Positions 8,171 through 20,732 of a stretch of 64,000 nt of DNA are shown one piece after another; the stretch's first letter is position 1, and each line of letters starts with the position of its first letter. A program made the translations under genes and the position numbers. The notes under the pieces were generated by a model. That model ran no database searches, was not told the DNA's origin, and was given only the letters and a program-made list of their open reading frames with translations. The DNA is from Rhodocyclaceae bacterium. Lineage in GTDB: Bacteria; Pseudomonadota; Gammaproteobacteria; Burkholderiales; Rhodocyclaceae. The DNA is taken from assembly GCA_030824275.1 (NCBI GenBank), contig JAVBXY010000036.1, forward strand, positions 62,001 to 126,000. Reading direction: 5' to 3'.

Positions 8171-9757
8171 TCACACCCCTTCCCCTTGCATATCCCTGTC
8201 GGGAATCGTAAACAAAAAGCTCGTGCCCTCGCCGGGGCGTGACTCGACCCAGATGCGCCCGTCGTGTCGCTCGACGATCTTCTTGCACAGGGACAGGCCG
8301 ATCCCTGTTCCGGGATACTCGGCCTTGGTGTGGAGGCGCTGGAAAATGATGAAGATTCTATCGAAATACTCCGGCGAAATGCCGATGCCATTGTCGCGCA
8401 CGAAAAGCTCCCACGCCCTGCCGATGCGGCGGGCGCCGACATGGATGGCTGGCTTGACGCCGGGACGCTGGAATTTAAGGGCGTTGCCGATCAGGTTTTG
8501 CAGCAGCTGGATCAACTGGGTCTCGTCGCCGGTGATGACGGGCATGGGGTCGCGCATGACGACGGCGCCGCTTTCGCGCAGGGCAATGTCCAGATTGGCC
8601 AGAGCCGCATCGAGTACCTTGCCGCAATCGGTAGGCACAAAGGGCTTGCCGCGCGTACCTACGCGGGAAAGCTTCAGCAGGTCGTTGATCAGCGCCTGCA
8701 TGCGCGTGGCGCCATCCACGGCGAAATTGATGAACTCGTCGGCGTCATCGTCGAGCTTGCCCTTGTAGCGCCGCGCCAGCAGTTGCGTGTAGCTGGCCAC
8801 CATGCGCAGGGGCTCCTGCAAGTCGTGGGAGGCGACGTAGGCAAATTGCTCCAGCTCGCGATTGGAGCGGGCCAGTTCCTCGGTCCGCGCCTTCAGCGCG
8901 CGCTCGGCCTCCCATGCCTCGGTGGCGTCGGAATACTCGATGACGTAGTGGGTAACGATGCCTTCGCTGCGGACGGCGGCAATGCTCATCCGGGCAAGAT
9001 AGTCGGCGCCGTTGGCATGGCGATGCCAGACATCGCCATGCCAGTCGCCGTCCATTTCCACCTCGCGCCAGATGTCCTCGAAGGCAAGGGGACTCTTGGG
9101 CGACAGCAAGGTGGCGACGCTGTGCCCCTGGAGTTCCTTCGGCGCATATCCCGAAATGGTCTCGGTCATGTGGCTGGCATGGACGATACTGGCGTGGATG
9201 TCGGTGATCAGCACCGCCTCCAGGTCGCTCTCGAACACCTTGGTGAACAACCGGAGCTTTTCGTGATCGGCATGGAAATAAGCACTGACGGCCAACTCGA
9301 TGTCGAGCAGGACGACCTTGATCAGAGCCTCGATGGTCGGTAGCAATATCGCCGGATCGCCACCGCTGGTTTTCCACGCTGCCGGCAACAGATCGCCCAG
9401 CAGCATGCGGTAGGCACCGACATACCACTCCGGCTTGAGGCCAACCTTTTGATGCGTGTCGCCGATGCGCAGGCGGTCGGTGGCATAGGACAGGTCGTAG
9501 TTGCCTGACAGCAGCTTCATCAGCTGATCGCCATGCAGGGCACGCAAGGCTTCGTGACTGAGGGTAGTCCGTGACAGCACCGCCCGGGTTTCCTCGAAGC
9601 GGTCCAGTTCACCGTAAAAGCGATCAAGGTAGCCTTCGCGCAGGCGCTCGGCCTCGGGCAGCAAGGCTTGCAGCAAGGCAGCATCACGCTCGTCCAGCGT
9701 CAGGTAATCCTTGCGCCGGGCAAACTCGGCGTCGCTAATTCCCATTCGGGCATTCAT
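8171..9757 (-). CDS. Globin-coupled (protoglobin) PAS histidine kinase, probable haem O2 sensor
   Basis: 528 aa from the ATG at 9757; a TTG at 9787 and an ATG at 9769 are alternatives. Residues 1-165 match the globin-coupled sensor domain. The key sign is the segment [20 protein letters not shown], where His102 is the expected proximal haem ligand. A PAS domain follows (about 172-285), then a HisKA domain with phospho-acceptor His311 in [12 protein letters not shown], and an HATPase with the N box [10 protein letters not shown] and G boxes DNGIGI and GTGIGLSLC. No membrane segments are present, so it is cytoplasmic. Known relatives such as AfGcHK sense O2 through haem. Here the kinase heads an operon with a lone response regulator and two REC-GGDEF-EAL proteins, which suggests oxygen-controlled c-di-GMP. 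Confidence 0.9.
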   Translation of the reverse strand: MNARMGISDAEFARRKDYLTLDERDAALLQALLPEAERLREGYLDRFYGELDRFEETRAVLSRTTLSHEALRALHGDQLMKLLSGNYDLSYATDRLRIGDTHQKVGLKPEWYVGAYRMLLGDLLPAAWKTSGGDPAILLPTIEALIKVVLLDIELAVSAYFHADHEKLRLFTKVFESDLEAVLITDIHASIVHASHMTETISGYAPKELQGHSVATLLSPKSPLAFEDIWREVEMDGDWHGDVWHRHANGADYLARMSIAAVRSEGIVTHYVIEYSDATEAWEAERALKARTEELARSNRELEQFAYVASHDLQEPLRMVASYTQLLARRYKGKLDDDADEFINFAVDGATRMQALINDLLKLSRVGTRGKPFVPTDCGKVLDAALANLDIALRESGAVVMRDPMPVITGDETQLIQLLQNLIGNALKFQRPGVKPAIHVGARRIGRAWELFVRDNGIGISPEYFDRIFIIFQRLHTKAEYPGTGIGLSLCKKIVERHDGRIWVESRPGEGTSFLFTIPDRDMQGEGV

Positions 9758-9913
9758 GGTCACGCCCATCTCCCCCCAGTTCGACAATGGCCGCAGGCTT
9801 GTCTGTTTTTTTTACTGCGACCGAGCATTTTAGGCCCAGACCAGGCGGACGCCAAGCCCGTTGGTCGCATTAGAATGTCCCTACACACTGCCCTTCCATT
9901 CAGGAACAACGAC

Positions 9914-10447
9914 ATGCCTCTCTATAGCCTTGGCAATAAACAGCCCTCCCTCGGCCACGGTGTCTGGATTGCCGACAACGCCACGGTGATCGGCGACGTT
10001 CGTCTCGGCGACAACGCCAGTGTCTGGTGGAGCGCCGTGCTGCGCGGCGACAACGACCCCATCAGCATTGGCGCCAACAGCAACATCCAGGACGGCTCGG
10101 TGCTGCACACGGATGACGGCGTGCCGCTGACCATGGGCGCCAACGTCACCGTCGGTCACTTGGTCATGCTGCACGGCTGCACCATCGGCGATGGGGCGCT
10201 GATCGGCATCAAGAGCGTGATCCTCAACGGCGCGACGATCGGAGCCAATTCCATCATCGGTGCCAATTCGCTGATCCCGGAGGGCAAGGTCATTCCCGAG
10301 CGCTCGCTGGTGATGGGGTCACCGGGCAAGGTGGTGCGGGAACTGACGGATGAGGAAGTGGCGCGCCTGCAATGGAGCGCGCAGCACTATGTCGAGAACG
10401 CCCGACGTTATCGGGCGGGTTTGGCGGTATTTACACCGCCGGCCTGA
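9914..10447 (+). CDS. Gamma-class carbonic anhydrase family protein (YrdA-like)
   Basis: 177 aa built from left-handed beta-helix hexapeptide repeats (for example [34 protein letters not shown]). The three expected zinc-ligand histidines are visible in VLHTD, TVGHLV and MLHGC. Proteins of this family (YrdA, CaiE/PaaY relatives) are trimeric; some are carbonic anhydrases and some are thioesterases or of unknown function. The ATG at 9914 was chosen because the hexapeptide region starts right after it. The gene is divergent from the globin-coupled kinase and its 3' end overlaps the convergent ftsB 3' end by 40 bp, with the stop codon at the edge of an element copy. Confidence 0.9.
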   Translation: MPLYSLGNKQPSLGHGVWIADNATVIGDVRLGDNASVWWSAVLRGDNDPISIGANSNIQDGSVLHTDDGVPLTMGANVTVGHLVMLHGCTIGDGALIGIKSVILNGATIGANSIIGANSLIPEGKVIPERSLVMGSPGKVVRELTDEEVARLQWSAQHYVENARRYRAGLAVFTPPA

Positions 10448-10761
10448 AAAGTCGGCGCTGGCGATACGGCGGCAGGCGCCGTGGCCGGCCCTCGTTGCGG
10501 CACTTGGACGAAGACTTCACCGTCCCGGATCATGCCCAGTTCGTAGCGAGCACGCTCGTCGATAGCTTCGTAGCCCGACTTCAGGTCGCGGACTTCGGCG
10601 TCCAGTCCGGCATTGCGCTGTTCCAGCTTCTGGTTCAGCTCCCGTTGTGCGCGGAGCTGCTGGTCGTTGTCCCAGACGCGGAACCAGCCGCCCTTGCCCA
10701 GCCACAGCGGATACTGCAACAGGGCAATCAGGACGGCCAGCACCAGCGTGGGCCAGTTCAT
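10408..10761 (-). CDS. ftsB: Cell-division protein FtsB
   Basis: 117 aa: a single N-terminal membrane helix ([20 protein letters not shown]), then a coiled coil ([28 protein letters not shown]) and the conserved [21 protein letters not shown] segment of FtsB/DivIC. FtsB joins FtsL and FtsQ at the septum and activates septal peptidoglycan synthesis. It lies directly downstream of eno, the usual order in proteobacteria. The C-terminal tail after the conserved region is about 25 residues, low in complexity. Part of it (AAVSPAPTF) is encoded by a copy of the dispersed 28-bp element. The gene overlaps the convergent carbonic anhydrase gene by 40 bp. Confidence 0.92.
   Translation of the reverse strand: MNWPTLVLAVLIALLQYPLWLGKGGWFRVWDNDQQLRAQRELNQKLEQRNAGLDAEVRDLKSGYEAIDERARYELGMIRDGEVFVQVPQRGPATAPAAVSPAPTFQAGGVNTAKPAR
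10446..10473 (+). repeat. Dispersed 28-bp element, copy 3
   Basis: Plus orientation, 27 of 28 consensus positions. It lies at the 3' ends of two converging genes: it overlaps the TGA of the carbonic anhydrase gene and encodes AAVSPAPTF in the FtsB tail on the other strand. Confidence 0.85.
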
Positions 10762-10771
10762 CTACGACAAA

Positions 10772-12061
<1,290 letters not shown>

Positions 12062-12087
12062 TTACCTCGCCTAATAGTCAGTTGGAA

Positions 12088-12924
12088 TCAGAAATGCTTG
12101 GAAAAACCGTGGCGTTTGACCACGGTGTCGAGCTCAAGCAGGGTTTCGAGCAGTTCCTTCATCTGGCCCAGCGGCCAGGCATTGGGACCGTCCGAGAGGG
12201 CCTTGGCCGGATCGGGATGGGTTTCCATGAACAGGCCGGAAACGCCGGCAGCAACGGCAGCACGGGCGAGCACGGGCACGAACTCGCGCTGGCCGCCGGA
12301 GGACGTGCCCTGCCCGCCTGGCAACTGCACCGAATGGGTAGCATCGAAGACCACCGGGCAATCCGTCTCGCGCATGATGGCCAGAGAGCGCATGTCGGAA
12401 ACCAGATTGTTGTACCCGAAGGAGGCACCGCGCTCGCAGACCATGATGGTGTCCGCGCCGTTGTTGGCTTCCTTGGCTTTCGCCACCACCTGCTTCATGT
12501 CCGTCGGCGCGAGAAACTGGCCCTTCTTGATATTCACCGGCTTGCCGGAGGCCGCGCAGGCCTGGATGAAGTCGGTCTGGCGACACAGGAAAGCGGGCGT
12601 CTGCAAAACATCGACAACGTTGGCGACAGCGGCCACCTGGGTTTCGTCATGCACATCGGTCAACACCGGCAGGCCGAGCTGGCGCTTGACCTCGCCGAGA
12701 ATGCGCAGGCCCTCTTCCATGCCGAGGCCGCGAAAGGATTTGCCGGAACTGCGGTTGGCCTTGTCGTAGGACGCCTTGAAAATGTAGCCGATGCCCAGGC
12801 CGGCGCAGAGTTCTTTCATCTGTCCGGCGATGTCGAGACACAGTTGTTCCGACTCGGCGACGCAGGGACCGGCGATCAGGAAAATGCGCTGATCGAGGCC
12901 GACCTCAAAGCCGCACAGTTTCAT
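12088..12924 (-). CDS. kdsA: 3-deoxy-8-phosphooctulonate synthase (KDO-8-P synthase)
   Basis: 278 aa from the ATG at 12924 ([12 protein letters not shown]), the family's usual start. Another ATG lies at 12939 without a clear ribosome site. Conserved segments include [32 protein letters not shown] and [13 protein letters not shown]. The enzyme condenses PEP with arabinose-5-phosphate to make KDO-8-phosphate for lipopolysaccharide inner core, in the cytoplasm. It lies between pyrG and eno on the same strand, the standard pyrG-kdsA-eno order, and the gap to pyrG is about 30 bp. Confidence 0.97.
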   Translation of the reverse strand: MKLCGFEVGLDQRIFLIAGPCVAESEQLCLDIAGQMKELCAGLGIGYIFKASYDKANRSSGKSFRGLGMEEGLRILGEVKRQLGLPVLTDVHDETQVAAVANVVDVLQTPAFLCRQTDFIQACAASGKPVNIKKGQFLAPTDMKQVVAKAKEANNGADTIMVCERGASFGYNNLVSDMRSLAIMRETDCPVVFDATHSVQLPGGQGTSSGGQREFVPVLARAAVAAGVSGLFMETHPDPAKALSDGPNAWPLGQMKELLETLLELDTVVKRHGFSKHF

Positions 12925-12955
12925 CGTGTGGCTTTCCATAGTGAGCCACAGAGTT

Positions 12956-14611
<1,656 letters not shown>

Positions 14612-14686
14612 TTAAATAATAGCGGAAATCTCCTGCCCCGACGAAAAGCCGCACCAGATGGGCGTTTCGACGGAGCCGGAGCGCGC

Positions 14687-15451
14687 CTAGTGGCGCGGAA
14701 CGCCCGCCGCCACGCCTTTTGCAGACTCCGTCGCAGGCGCAGTACGCCGGCTCAGGCGGTCCACCAGACCACCCAGATTACCCACCGACATAAGGTGGGC
14801 GTAAACGAGACCGAGATTGCCATTGGCGAAGAATTCCTGCACCAACTCGGGTGACAGCGCGCGCAACTTGGGCTCGTCCACCACCAGCAGTCCGTTGAGG
14901 CGGAACTGACTGCCGTCATTGAGTTGCGCCACCGAGTCCGCCTGTTTCAACAGGCCCAGTTCGTCCAGACGGCGTCCAAAGGCTTCGGTCAGTTGGGCCA
15001 GTTGGTGATACTCAGCGAGGAATTTCATCGCGTGTTCGAGTTGCGGCGTCGGCTGTCCATCCACAAACAGGGCCTCGCCCTCCTTCTGGCTGAACGCGGG
15101 CGAGGCCTCGTCGATGCAGACGAGCAGCTCGCCCTGCGCCCCCGTGCCCGGCACGAAGGGATAGCGGCGGACGAAGGCCGGCACGTAGCGGGCATCCCAT
15201 TTACCTGTCGCAGACACGTAGAGATTTTCCTTCTCCCGCAGGCCCAGCAGGGCCACCGGGATGGCACCAGAGTTGGCACGAACGAAAACGATCGGATACT
15301 CGCGGGCGCTTTCGTAGAACTCGTTGGCCAGCAGGGGCACGGCATTGGTGCCGGTGGCATAGGCGTATCCCGTCGCCGGACGGATTTTTAGCTTGGCGTG
15401 GGTCTTGTCATTCAGCGCAACCACGCGCTCGTAGAAAATCATTTCGGACAT
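14687..15451 (-). CDS. SapC-family protein
   Basis: 254 aa from the ATG at 15451, which has a GGAG ribosome site 6 nt upstream. The pattern matches the SapC family (Pfam 07277): the N-terminal YERVVALNDKTHAKLKI, the central ANEFYESAREYPIVF, and FVRRYPFVPGTG, plus CIDEASPAF and the C-terminal LNGLLVVDEPKLRALS. SapC-like proteins are soluble; one relative is linked to peptide or surface-layer processes, but function is not established. There is no signal peptide. The gene stands alone between pyrG and the multi-PAS kinase. Confidence 0.8.
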   Translation of the reverse strand: MSEMIFYERVVALNDKTHAKLKIRPATGYAYATGTNAVPLLANEFYESAREYPIVFVRANSGAIPVALLGLREKENLYVSATGKWDARYVPAFVRRYPFVPGTGAQGELLVCIDEASPAFSQKEGEALFVDGQPTPQLEHAMKFLAEYHQLAQLTEAFGRRLDELGLLKQADSVAQLNDGSQFRLNGLLVVDEPKLRALSPELVQEFFANGNLGLVYAHLMSVGNLGGLVDRLSRRTAPATESAKGVAAGVPRH

Positions 15452-15516
15452 TGATGGCTCCATGCATGACAAGAGGGAAGGCTATCACGAAGACCGCCTC
15501 CCCCCCTCACCCGTGC

Positions 15517-17643
15517 TCAGACAAAAGTCGGCTCTGACGGGACGGCGACAGCACCTGCCTCACCGGGATTGCGAGGTAGCAGCACCTCGAACAGGGCGCC
15601 GCCGTCGAGCCGGTTGGTGGCAATCACGCGACCACTATGCAACTGGACGATTTCGCGGCTGATCGACAGCCCGAGCCCGGTACCGCCCGACCCGTCACGG
15701 GTGAGGGAGGACTGGACGAACTTGTCGAAAATCGCATCGAGTTCCGCCGTCGGGATGCCCGGACCGCGATCCGCCACCGACAGCCGCAAGGCGTTCGCAA
15801 CCAGGGACTCATGTCCATCCACCAGAAGACGCGCTTCCTCCACCGCGACTTCGACCACGCCACCATCCGGACTGAATCGCAGTGCGTTGGACACGAGGTT
15901 ACGCACCACCTGTTCCAGTTGCCGGCGATCACCATCGATCACCGGGTCGTCAGCCAGAACCCCCAGCTTCAGCTGGATATGCCGGCGCGTCGCCAATGGC
16001 AACAGTTCGCCGAAGATGGCACGAACCACTTCGTCGAGCTCCACCGGTCCGCGCATGAGCACAGTCCGGCCAGCCTCCAGCTTGGACAGGTCGAGCAGGT
16101 CGTTGAGCAGTCCGAGCAGCCGCTTGCCGCTCATGTGGATCGAATTGAAATAGTCCACCGCCTTGGCTGGATTGGCAGCAACTGCCGGGCCGCCCAGTTC
16201 CGAAAACCCGAGGATGGCATGCATGGGCGTGCGCAACTCATGGGACATGTTGGTCAGGAATTCCGATTTCGCACTATTGGCGCGCTCCGCATCCTCTTTC
16301 GCCCGGACCAGGTCTGCGACCTGGACATGCACCAGTTCCTGGAGATTGTCGCGGTGACCACGCAGGGCCAACTCGTCCTCCTTGCGTTGCGTGATGTCGA
16401 AGGACATCCCGACGTAGTGGGTGATATCCCCATGTCGGTCCTTGACTGCGGCGATGCTGTTCAACTGAAGATAGGCCTCGCCGTCGCGACGCTGATTCCA
16501 TATCTCGCCGCCCCAGTAGCCGGTCTCGCGCAGCTTGCGCCACAGTTCACGATAGAAAGTCGCATCATGGCGACCCGACTGGAGAATGCGCGGATTGCGT
16601 CCGATCACCTCGCTGCGGGAATACCCCGTCAAGGTACAAAAGGCCTCGTTGACGTCAATGATGGCGCCAGCGGCGTTGGTAATGATGATCGCCTCGTGGG
16701 CGGAAGAAAACACGCTCGCCGCCAGGCGCAGGCGTTCCTCGTCGCGCTTGCGGTCGCTGATGTCGCGCGCCATGGCCAGGCGCCGCCCGTCCGGCAGGAG
16801 GCGCAAGGCAAGTTCTGCCGGGAAGCCCGACCCGTCCTTGCGCCGCATCTGCCACTCGTCGATCCCGGCCTCGTCGTCGAATATCGCCGCAACAGCGTTC
16901 TCCAGGCGAGCCTTCTCCTCCGGCGACAGCAGTTCGGCCAGCATCATCCGCTGGAGTTCCGAAACGGTATAGCCGGTCATGCCGCAGGCCGCGTGATTGG
17001 CGTAGAGCAGCCGACCGTCGGCGTCGGCGATCAGGATGGCATCCACCACGCCATCAACGATCAGCGCCAACTCGGACTCCCGTCGGCGAACCGTCTCCGC
17101 CAATAGCAGGCGCGAAGTGGCATCGAAAACGCTGACCACGATGGAGCCCTGCTCCAGCGGAAATGCGACGACATCGAAGACGCCGGAAACACCAGCCTGC
17201 TCGTAAGGCAGACCATCGAAAACCACGGTTCCACCACGCCGGGCCACTTCGGCAAAACGACGCGGGACCACTGTGCCGAGCAGACCCGGCAGGGACTCCT
17301 CCACTGGCCGTCCCTTTTGCAAAGGTATTCCTCCGCCCAGCATGGTTTGCGCCGATTCGTTGAGATCGGTGATCACCAGCACGCCGTCGGCGCGCTCCTC
17401 CATGAAAATCAGGCCGAAGGGGGATTGGCTGACCAGACGGTCGAAGCACCCCTGCTTCGCTTCCAGGGTCGTCGAGCGGGCCAGCAATTCGGCGGTCAGG
17501 ACGGCCAAAGCGATCACGGCGGCAATGGCAAGCACGACGCGCAGAGCCGCCCCCAACTCGACGAAGCCGAGCAATAGCAGGGCACCGACGAGAAACAGGA
17601 ACATGGCTCGCCACAGCAGGGGAATACTCGTCAATCGCTTCAT
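15517..17643 (-). CDS. Membrane-bound multi-PAS sensor histidine kinase
   Basis: 708 aa. Two adjacent N-terminal membrane helices (residues about 9-30 and 34-54) with almost no periplasmic loop are followed by three PAS domains (roughly 65-190, 195-300 and 310-430). Then come a HisKA domain with the H box FLTNMSHELRTPMHAILGFSE and an HATPase with NLVSNALRFSPDGG, DRGPGI and GTGLGLSIS. The sensing is therefore probably cytoplasmic or membrane-based. No response regulator is adjacent, so it is an orphan kinase. The last residues, AVPSEPTFV, are encoded by a copy of the dispersed 28-bp element, which forms the natural C-terminus. Confidence 0.9.
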   Translation of the reverse strand: MKRLTSIPLLWRAMFLFLVGALLLLGFVELGAALRVVLAIAAVIALAVLTAELLARSTTLEAKQGCFDRLVSQSPFGLIFMEERADGVLVITDLNESAQTMLGGGIPLQKGRPVEESLPGLLGTVVPRRFAEVARRGGTVVFDGLPYEQAGVSGVFDVVAFPLEQGSIVVSVFDATSRLLLAETVRRRESELALIVDGVVDAILIADADGRLLYANHAACGMTGYTVSELQRMMLAELLSPEEKARLENAVAAIFDDEAGIDEWQMRRKDGSGFPAELALRLLPDGRRLAMARDISDRKRDEERLRLAASVFSSAHEAIIITNAAGAIIDVNEAFCTLTGYSRSEVIGRNPRILQSGRHDATFYRELWRKLRETGYWGGEIWNQRRDGEAYLQLNSIAAVKDRHGDITHYVGMSFDITQRKEDELALRGHRDNLQELVHVQVADLVRAKEDAERANSAKSEFLTNMSHELRTPMHAILGFSELGGPAVAANPAKAVDYFNSIHMSGKRLLGLLNDLLDLSKLEAGRTVLMRGPVELDEVVRAIFGELLPLATRRHIQLKLGVLADDPVIDGDRRQLEQVVRNLVSNALRFSPDGGVVEVAVEEARLLVDGHESLVANALRLSVADRGPGIPTAELDAIFDKFVQSSLTRDGSGGTGLGLSISREIVQLHSGRVIATNRLDGGALFEVLLPRNPGEAGAVAVPSEPTFV
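15522..15549 (+). repeat. Dispersed 28-bp element, copy 4
   Basis: Plus orientation, 25 of 28 consensus positions. It forms the last codons of the multi-PAS kinase gene (minus strand), encoding A-V-P-S-E-P-T-F-V before the stop. Confidence 0.75.
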
Positions 17644-17697
17644 TGGGCGGCCATCCTATCCGAAGCTCTCGACAGGAAACATAGGTGAAACCTCACC

Positions 17698-17744
17698 CAA
17701 AAAAATACGGGGCGCCAGGCCTTGAAGCCCGGCGCCCCGTGGAG
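17698..17744 (-). terminator. Intrinsic terminator of the meta-cleavage operon
   Basis: On the minus strand the stem ACGGGGCGCC(G)GGC / GCC(T)GGCGCCCCGT is followed directly by TATTTTTTT. It sits about 20 bp after the tautomerase stop and ends the minus-strand catabolic operon. Confidence 0.9.
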
Positions 17745-17760
17745 GAAAGCCAAACGAAGC

Positions 17761-17952
17761 CTAGCGACCGAGTTCCGCCGCCGTCTTGCCGGCAATGCCC
17801 CACTGGGTCTTGGGCACGTCGTGAATCCAGACGCGGATATTTTCGACCGGTGCACCAACCGCTTCATGCAGCGCGGCGGTGACCTTCTCGATCACGGCCT
17901 TCTTCTGTTCATCGGTACGGCCTTCGATCATGTAAATCTGGGCAAAGGGCAT
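17761..17952 (-). CDS. dmpI: 4-oxalocrotonate tautomerase (2-hydroxymuconate tautomerase)
   Basis: 63 aa, the usual size of this hexameric enzyme. After removal of Met1 the catalytic Pro1 is exposed (PFAQIYMIEGR). The family Arg39 region (VENIRVWIHDVPKTQWGIAG) is also present. The protein converts 2-hydroxymuconate to 2-oxo-3-hexenedioate in the dehydrogenase branch of the meta-cleavage pathway. It is the last gene of the minus-strand operon, directly after the decarboxylase that uses its product, and a strong terminator follows. Confidence 0.9.
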   Translation of the reverse strand: MPFAQIYMIEGRTDEQKKAVIEKVTAALHEAVGAPVENIRVWIHDVPKTQWGIAGKTAAELGR

Positions 17953-17961
17953 GGCTACTCC

Positions 17962-18750
17962 TTATACGAACTTGAGGGATACGCTGCCCAGGTGCTGGAC
18001 GCGCAGGGTCACATTATCGCCCGCCGCCACGGCGACGGCTTCCGTCACGCCACCGGAGAGGATCATCGCGCCAGCCGGGATTTCCTGGCCACGGGCGCCC
18101 AGATGATTGGCCAGCATGGCGATAGCCGTGGCCGGGTGACCGAGTACGGCAGCACCGGCGCCCAGCGACACCACTTCGCCGTTCTTTTCCATCACCACGC
18201 CAAGAGTGCGCATATCGACGTCGGCGGGCGCCTTGATCTGGCCACCGACCACGAAACGGGCGGCCGAGGTGTTGTCGGCGATCACGCTCTTGAGGTCGAA
18301 CTTGAAGTCGCGGTAACGGGAGTCGATGACCTCGATGCCGGGCATGATGAAGTCGGTGGCCGCCAGCACGGCACCAATGTGGCAGCCGGGGCCTTTCAGT
18401 GCGTGCTTCATGACGAAGACGATTTCCGGCTCGACCTTGGGGTGGATCAGTTCGCTGACCTTGACCTCACCGCCATCCGGCACGCAGCCGTAGTCGGTGA
18501 CGAAACCGAAGCACGGCGTCTCGACGCCCATCTGCTTCATCTTGGCAAACGAGGTCAGACCAGCCTTGAGGCCGGCGATCTTGGTGCCGCGGGCGATCTT
18601 GCGGCGTTTGATTTCCTCCTGGATCAGGTAGGCGTCATCCCAGTCCATGTCGGGATGATCATCGGTGATCTTCAGGGTGTCCTGGGCATTGAGTTCGCAG
18701 TTCTCGAGGTGTTCCGCGAGCTTGGCGATGGTGGCCTTGTCGAGCTTCAT
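17962..18750 (-). CDS. dmpH: 4-oxalocrotonate decarboxylase (2-oxo-3-hexenedioate decarboxylase)
   Basis: 262 aa of the hydratase/decarboxylase (FAH-like) family. Conserved segments are DWDDAYLIQEEIKRRKIARGTKIAGLKAG, PEIVFVMKH with the metal-binding acidic residues, and EVIDSRYRDFKFDLKSVIADN. In this family VAVAAGDNVTLRV and the C-terminal LGSVSLKF are also typical. It decarboxylates 2-oxo-3-hexenedioate to 2-oxopent-4-enoate with magnesium, and usually forms a complex with the hydratase encoded three genes upstream. That hydratase is a paralogue, so the two were told apart by gene order (next to the tautomerase) and by similarity of the N-terminus to XylI/DmpH. Confidence 0.85.
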   Translation of the reverse strand: MKLDKATIAKLAEHLENCELNAQDTLKITDDHPDMDWDDAYLIQEEIKRRKIARGTKIAGLKAGLTSFAKMKQMGVETPCFGFVTDYGCVPDGGEVKVSELIHPKVEPEIVFVMKHALKGPGCHIGAVLAATDFIMPGIEVIDSRYRDFKFDLKSVIADNTSAARFVVGGQIKAPADVDMRTLGVVMEKNGEVVSLGAGAAVLGHPATAIAMLANHLGARGQEIPAGAMILSGGVTEAVAVAAGDNVTLRVQHLGSVSLKFV

Positions 18751-18762
18751 TTCCTATCTCCC

Positions 18763-19803
18763 TCAGGCAGCCTTGATCAGGCCGCGTTCCTTGGCCATGG
18801 TGATGGCGGTATCTTCGATCATGTCTTCCTGGCCACCGACCATGCCGCGCCGGCCCAACTCGACCAGGATGTCACGGGCCGGGATGCCGTACTTGACGGA
18901 AGCGCGCTTGGCGAACAGCAGGAAGGAGCCATAGACGCCTGCATAACCCAGGGTCAGCGCATCGCGGTCGATACGGATCGGGAAGTCCATCATCGGCACC
19001 ACCAGGTCTTCGGCCACATCGGTGATCTTGGCGACGTCCACGCCGGTCTCGATGCCCATCAGGGTGCAGACGGCGATCAGCACTTCCATCGGCGTGTTGC
19101 CGGCACCGGCGCCCAAACCAGCGGCCGCCGCATCGATGCGGGTGGCGCCGACTTCAATCGCGGCGATGGAGTTGGCAACGCCCATGGCCAGGTTGTGGTG
19201 ACCATGGAAACCGAGTTCGGTTTCCGGCTTCAGCGCGGCACGCACGGCGGACAGGCGCTCCTTGACGCCGTCCGGCAGCAGATGCCCGGCGGAGTCGGTG
19301 ACGTAGATGCAGTTGGCGCCGTAGCTTTCCATCAGCTTGGCCTGGCTGACGAGGCCCTCGGCGCTGTTCATGTGGGCCATCATCAGGAAGCCAACGGTGT
19401 CCATGTCCAGCTTGCGCGCCATGGTGATGTGCTGCTCGGAAACATCCGCCTCGGTGCAGTGGGTGGCGACACGGATGGTGTTCACCCCCAGGTCTTTCGC
19501 CATCTTCAGGTGATCGACGGTACCGATTCCGGGCAACAGCAGGGCCGAAATCTTGGCCTTCTTCATCAGCGGGATGACGGTGGAGAGATATTCCTCGTCG
19601 GTATGGGCCGGGAAGCCGTAGTTCACCGAAGAACCGCCCAGGCCATCGCCATGGGTGACTTCGATCAGCGGCACGCCGGCGGCATCGAGGCCGGTGGCGA
19701 TGGCGGCCATCTGCGCCAGCGTCATCTGGTGCCGCTTGGGATGCATGCCGTCACGCAGGGTCATGTCATGGACGGTGATTTTCTTGCCTTTTACATTGCT
19801 CAT
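18763..19803 (-). CDS. dmpG: 4-hydroxy-2-oxovalerate aldolase
   Basis: 346 aa. The catalytic TIM-barrel begins [19 protein letters not shown] and carries the metal-binding [19 protein letters not shown] communication domain follows at the C-terminus. It cleaves 4-hydroxy-2-oxovalerate to pyruvate and acetaldehyde, and the acetaldehyde is channelled to the acylating dehydrogenase encoded by the next upstream gene. Length, motifs and the adjacent partner are typical of DmpG/XylK/MhpE. It lies in the minus-strand meta-cleavage operon with 10-13 bp gaps on each side. Confidence 0.95.
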   Translation of the reverse strand: MSNVKGKKITVHDMTLRDGMHPKRHQMTLAQMAAIATGLDAAGVPLIEVTHGDGLGGSSVNYGFPAHTDEEYLSTVIPLMKKAKISALLLPGIGTVDHLKMAKDLGVNTIRVATHCTEADVSEQHITMARKLDMDTVGFLMMAHMNSAEGLVSQAKLMESYGANCIYVTDSAGHLLPDGVKERLSAVRAALKPETELGFHGHHNLAMGVANSIAAIEVGATRIDAAAAGLGAGAGNTPMEVLIAVCTLMGIETGVDVAKITDVAEDLVVPMMDFPIRIDRDALTLGYAGVYGSFLLFAKRASVKYGIPARDILVELGRRGMVGGQEDMIEDTAITMAKERGLIKAA

Positions 19804-19813
19804 GGTGATCTCC

Positions 19814-20722
19814 TCAGGCGGCCTTCAAGGTGAGTCGGCCGGCGATGATTTCTTCAGCAAACATCTCGGCAGTGCGGGCGGCGGCGGCAGTCATGATGTC
19901 GAGGTTGCCGGCGTACTTGGGCAGGAAGTCGCCCAGGCCTTCGACTTCCATGAAGACGGAGACGCGGTTGCCGTCGAACACGGGACCGTTCACCAGCTTG
20001 TAGCCGGGCACGTATTTCTGCACTTCCTTGATCATGGCGTGGATCGAGGCGGTGATCTTGGCCTGGTCGGGTTCGGTCTCGGTGAGGCAATGCACGGTGT
20101 CGCGCATGATCAGCGGCGGTTCGGCCGGGTTGATGATGATGATGGCCTTGCCCTTCTTGGCGCCACCGACGCGCTCGACGGCACCAGCCGTGGTACGGGT
20201 GAATTCGTCGATGTTCTTGCGCGTACCGGGGCCGGCGGATTTTGACGATACGGTGGCGATGATCTCGCCGTAGGCCACGGGCTGTACCTGCGAAATCGCC
20301 GCGACCATGGGAATCGTGGCCTGGCCGCCACAGGTGACCATGTTCACGTTCATCTCGCCCTTGCCCACGTGTTCCTTCAGATTCACCGGCGGCACACAGT
20401 AGGGACCGATGGCGGCGGGTGTCAGGTCAATCATCAACACGCCCAGCTCATTTACCTTGCGCGAGTTCTCGGCATGGACGTAGGCCGAGGTGGCGTCGAA
20501 GGCGATCTGTATGCCGTCTTCCTTGATAAAGGGAATCAGGCCGTCGATGCCCTTGTCGGTGGTCTTCAGGCCCATGTCCTTGGCGCGCTTGAGACCTTCG
20601 GAGGTGGGATCGACGCCGACCATCCAGACGGGTTCCAGCACGGGGCTGCGCTTGAGTTTGTAGAGCAGGTCGGTGCCGATGTTGCCCGGCCCGATCAGTG
20701 CGCACTTGATCTTCTTGCTCAT
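19814..20722 (-). CDS. dmpF: Acetaldehyde dehydrogenase (acylating)
   Basis: 302 aa from the ATG at 20722, preceded by AAGGA at good distance. The NAD-binding Rossmann motif is [15 protein letters not shown]; the catalytic cysteine is in [33 protein letters not shown] is the family signature. It converts acetaldehyde, NAD and CoA to acetyl-CoA and is physically coupled to DmpG. The 10-bp gap to dmpG is normal for the pair. There is nothing unusual in the sequence. Confidence 0.96.
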   Translation of the reverse strand: MSKKIKCALIGPGNIGTDLLYKLKRSPVLEPVWMVGVDPTSEGLKRAKDMGLKTTDKGIDGLIPFIKEDGIQIAFDATSAYVHAENSRKVNELGVLMIDLTPAAIGPYCVPPVNLKEHVGKGEMNVNMVTCGGQATIPMVAAISQVQPVAYGEIIATVSSKSAGPGTRKNIDEFTRTTAGAVERVGGAKKGKAIIIINPAEPPLIMRDTVHCLTETEPDQAKITASIHAMIKEVQKYVPGYKLVNGPVFDGNRVSVFMEVEGLGDFLPKYAGNLDIMTAAAARTAEMFAEEIIAGRLTLKAA

Positions 20723-20732
20723 AGGAATTCCT

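Noticed and set aside
16545-16580. GAAAGTCGCATCATGGCGACCCGA as an element copy in the multi-PAS kinase gene
   Set aside because: It matches mainly in the first few and some later bases, with several mismatches in the core; the peptide is standard PAS.
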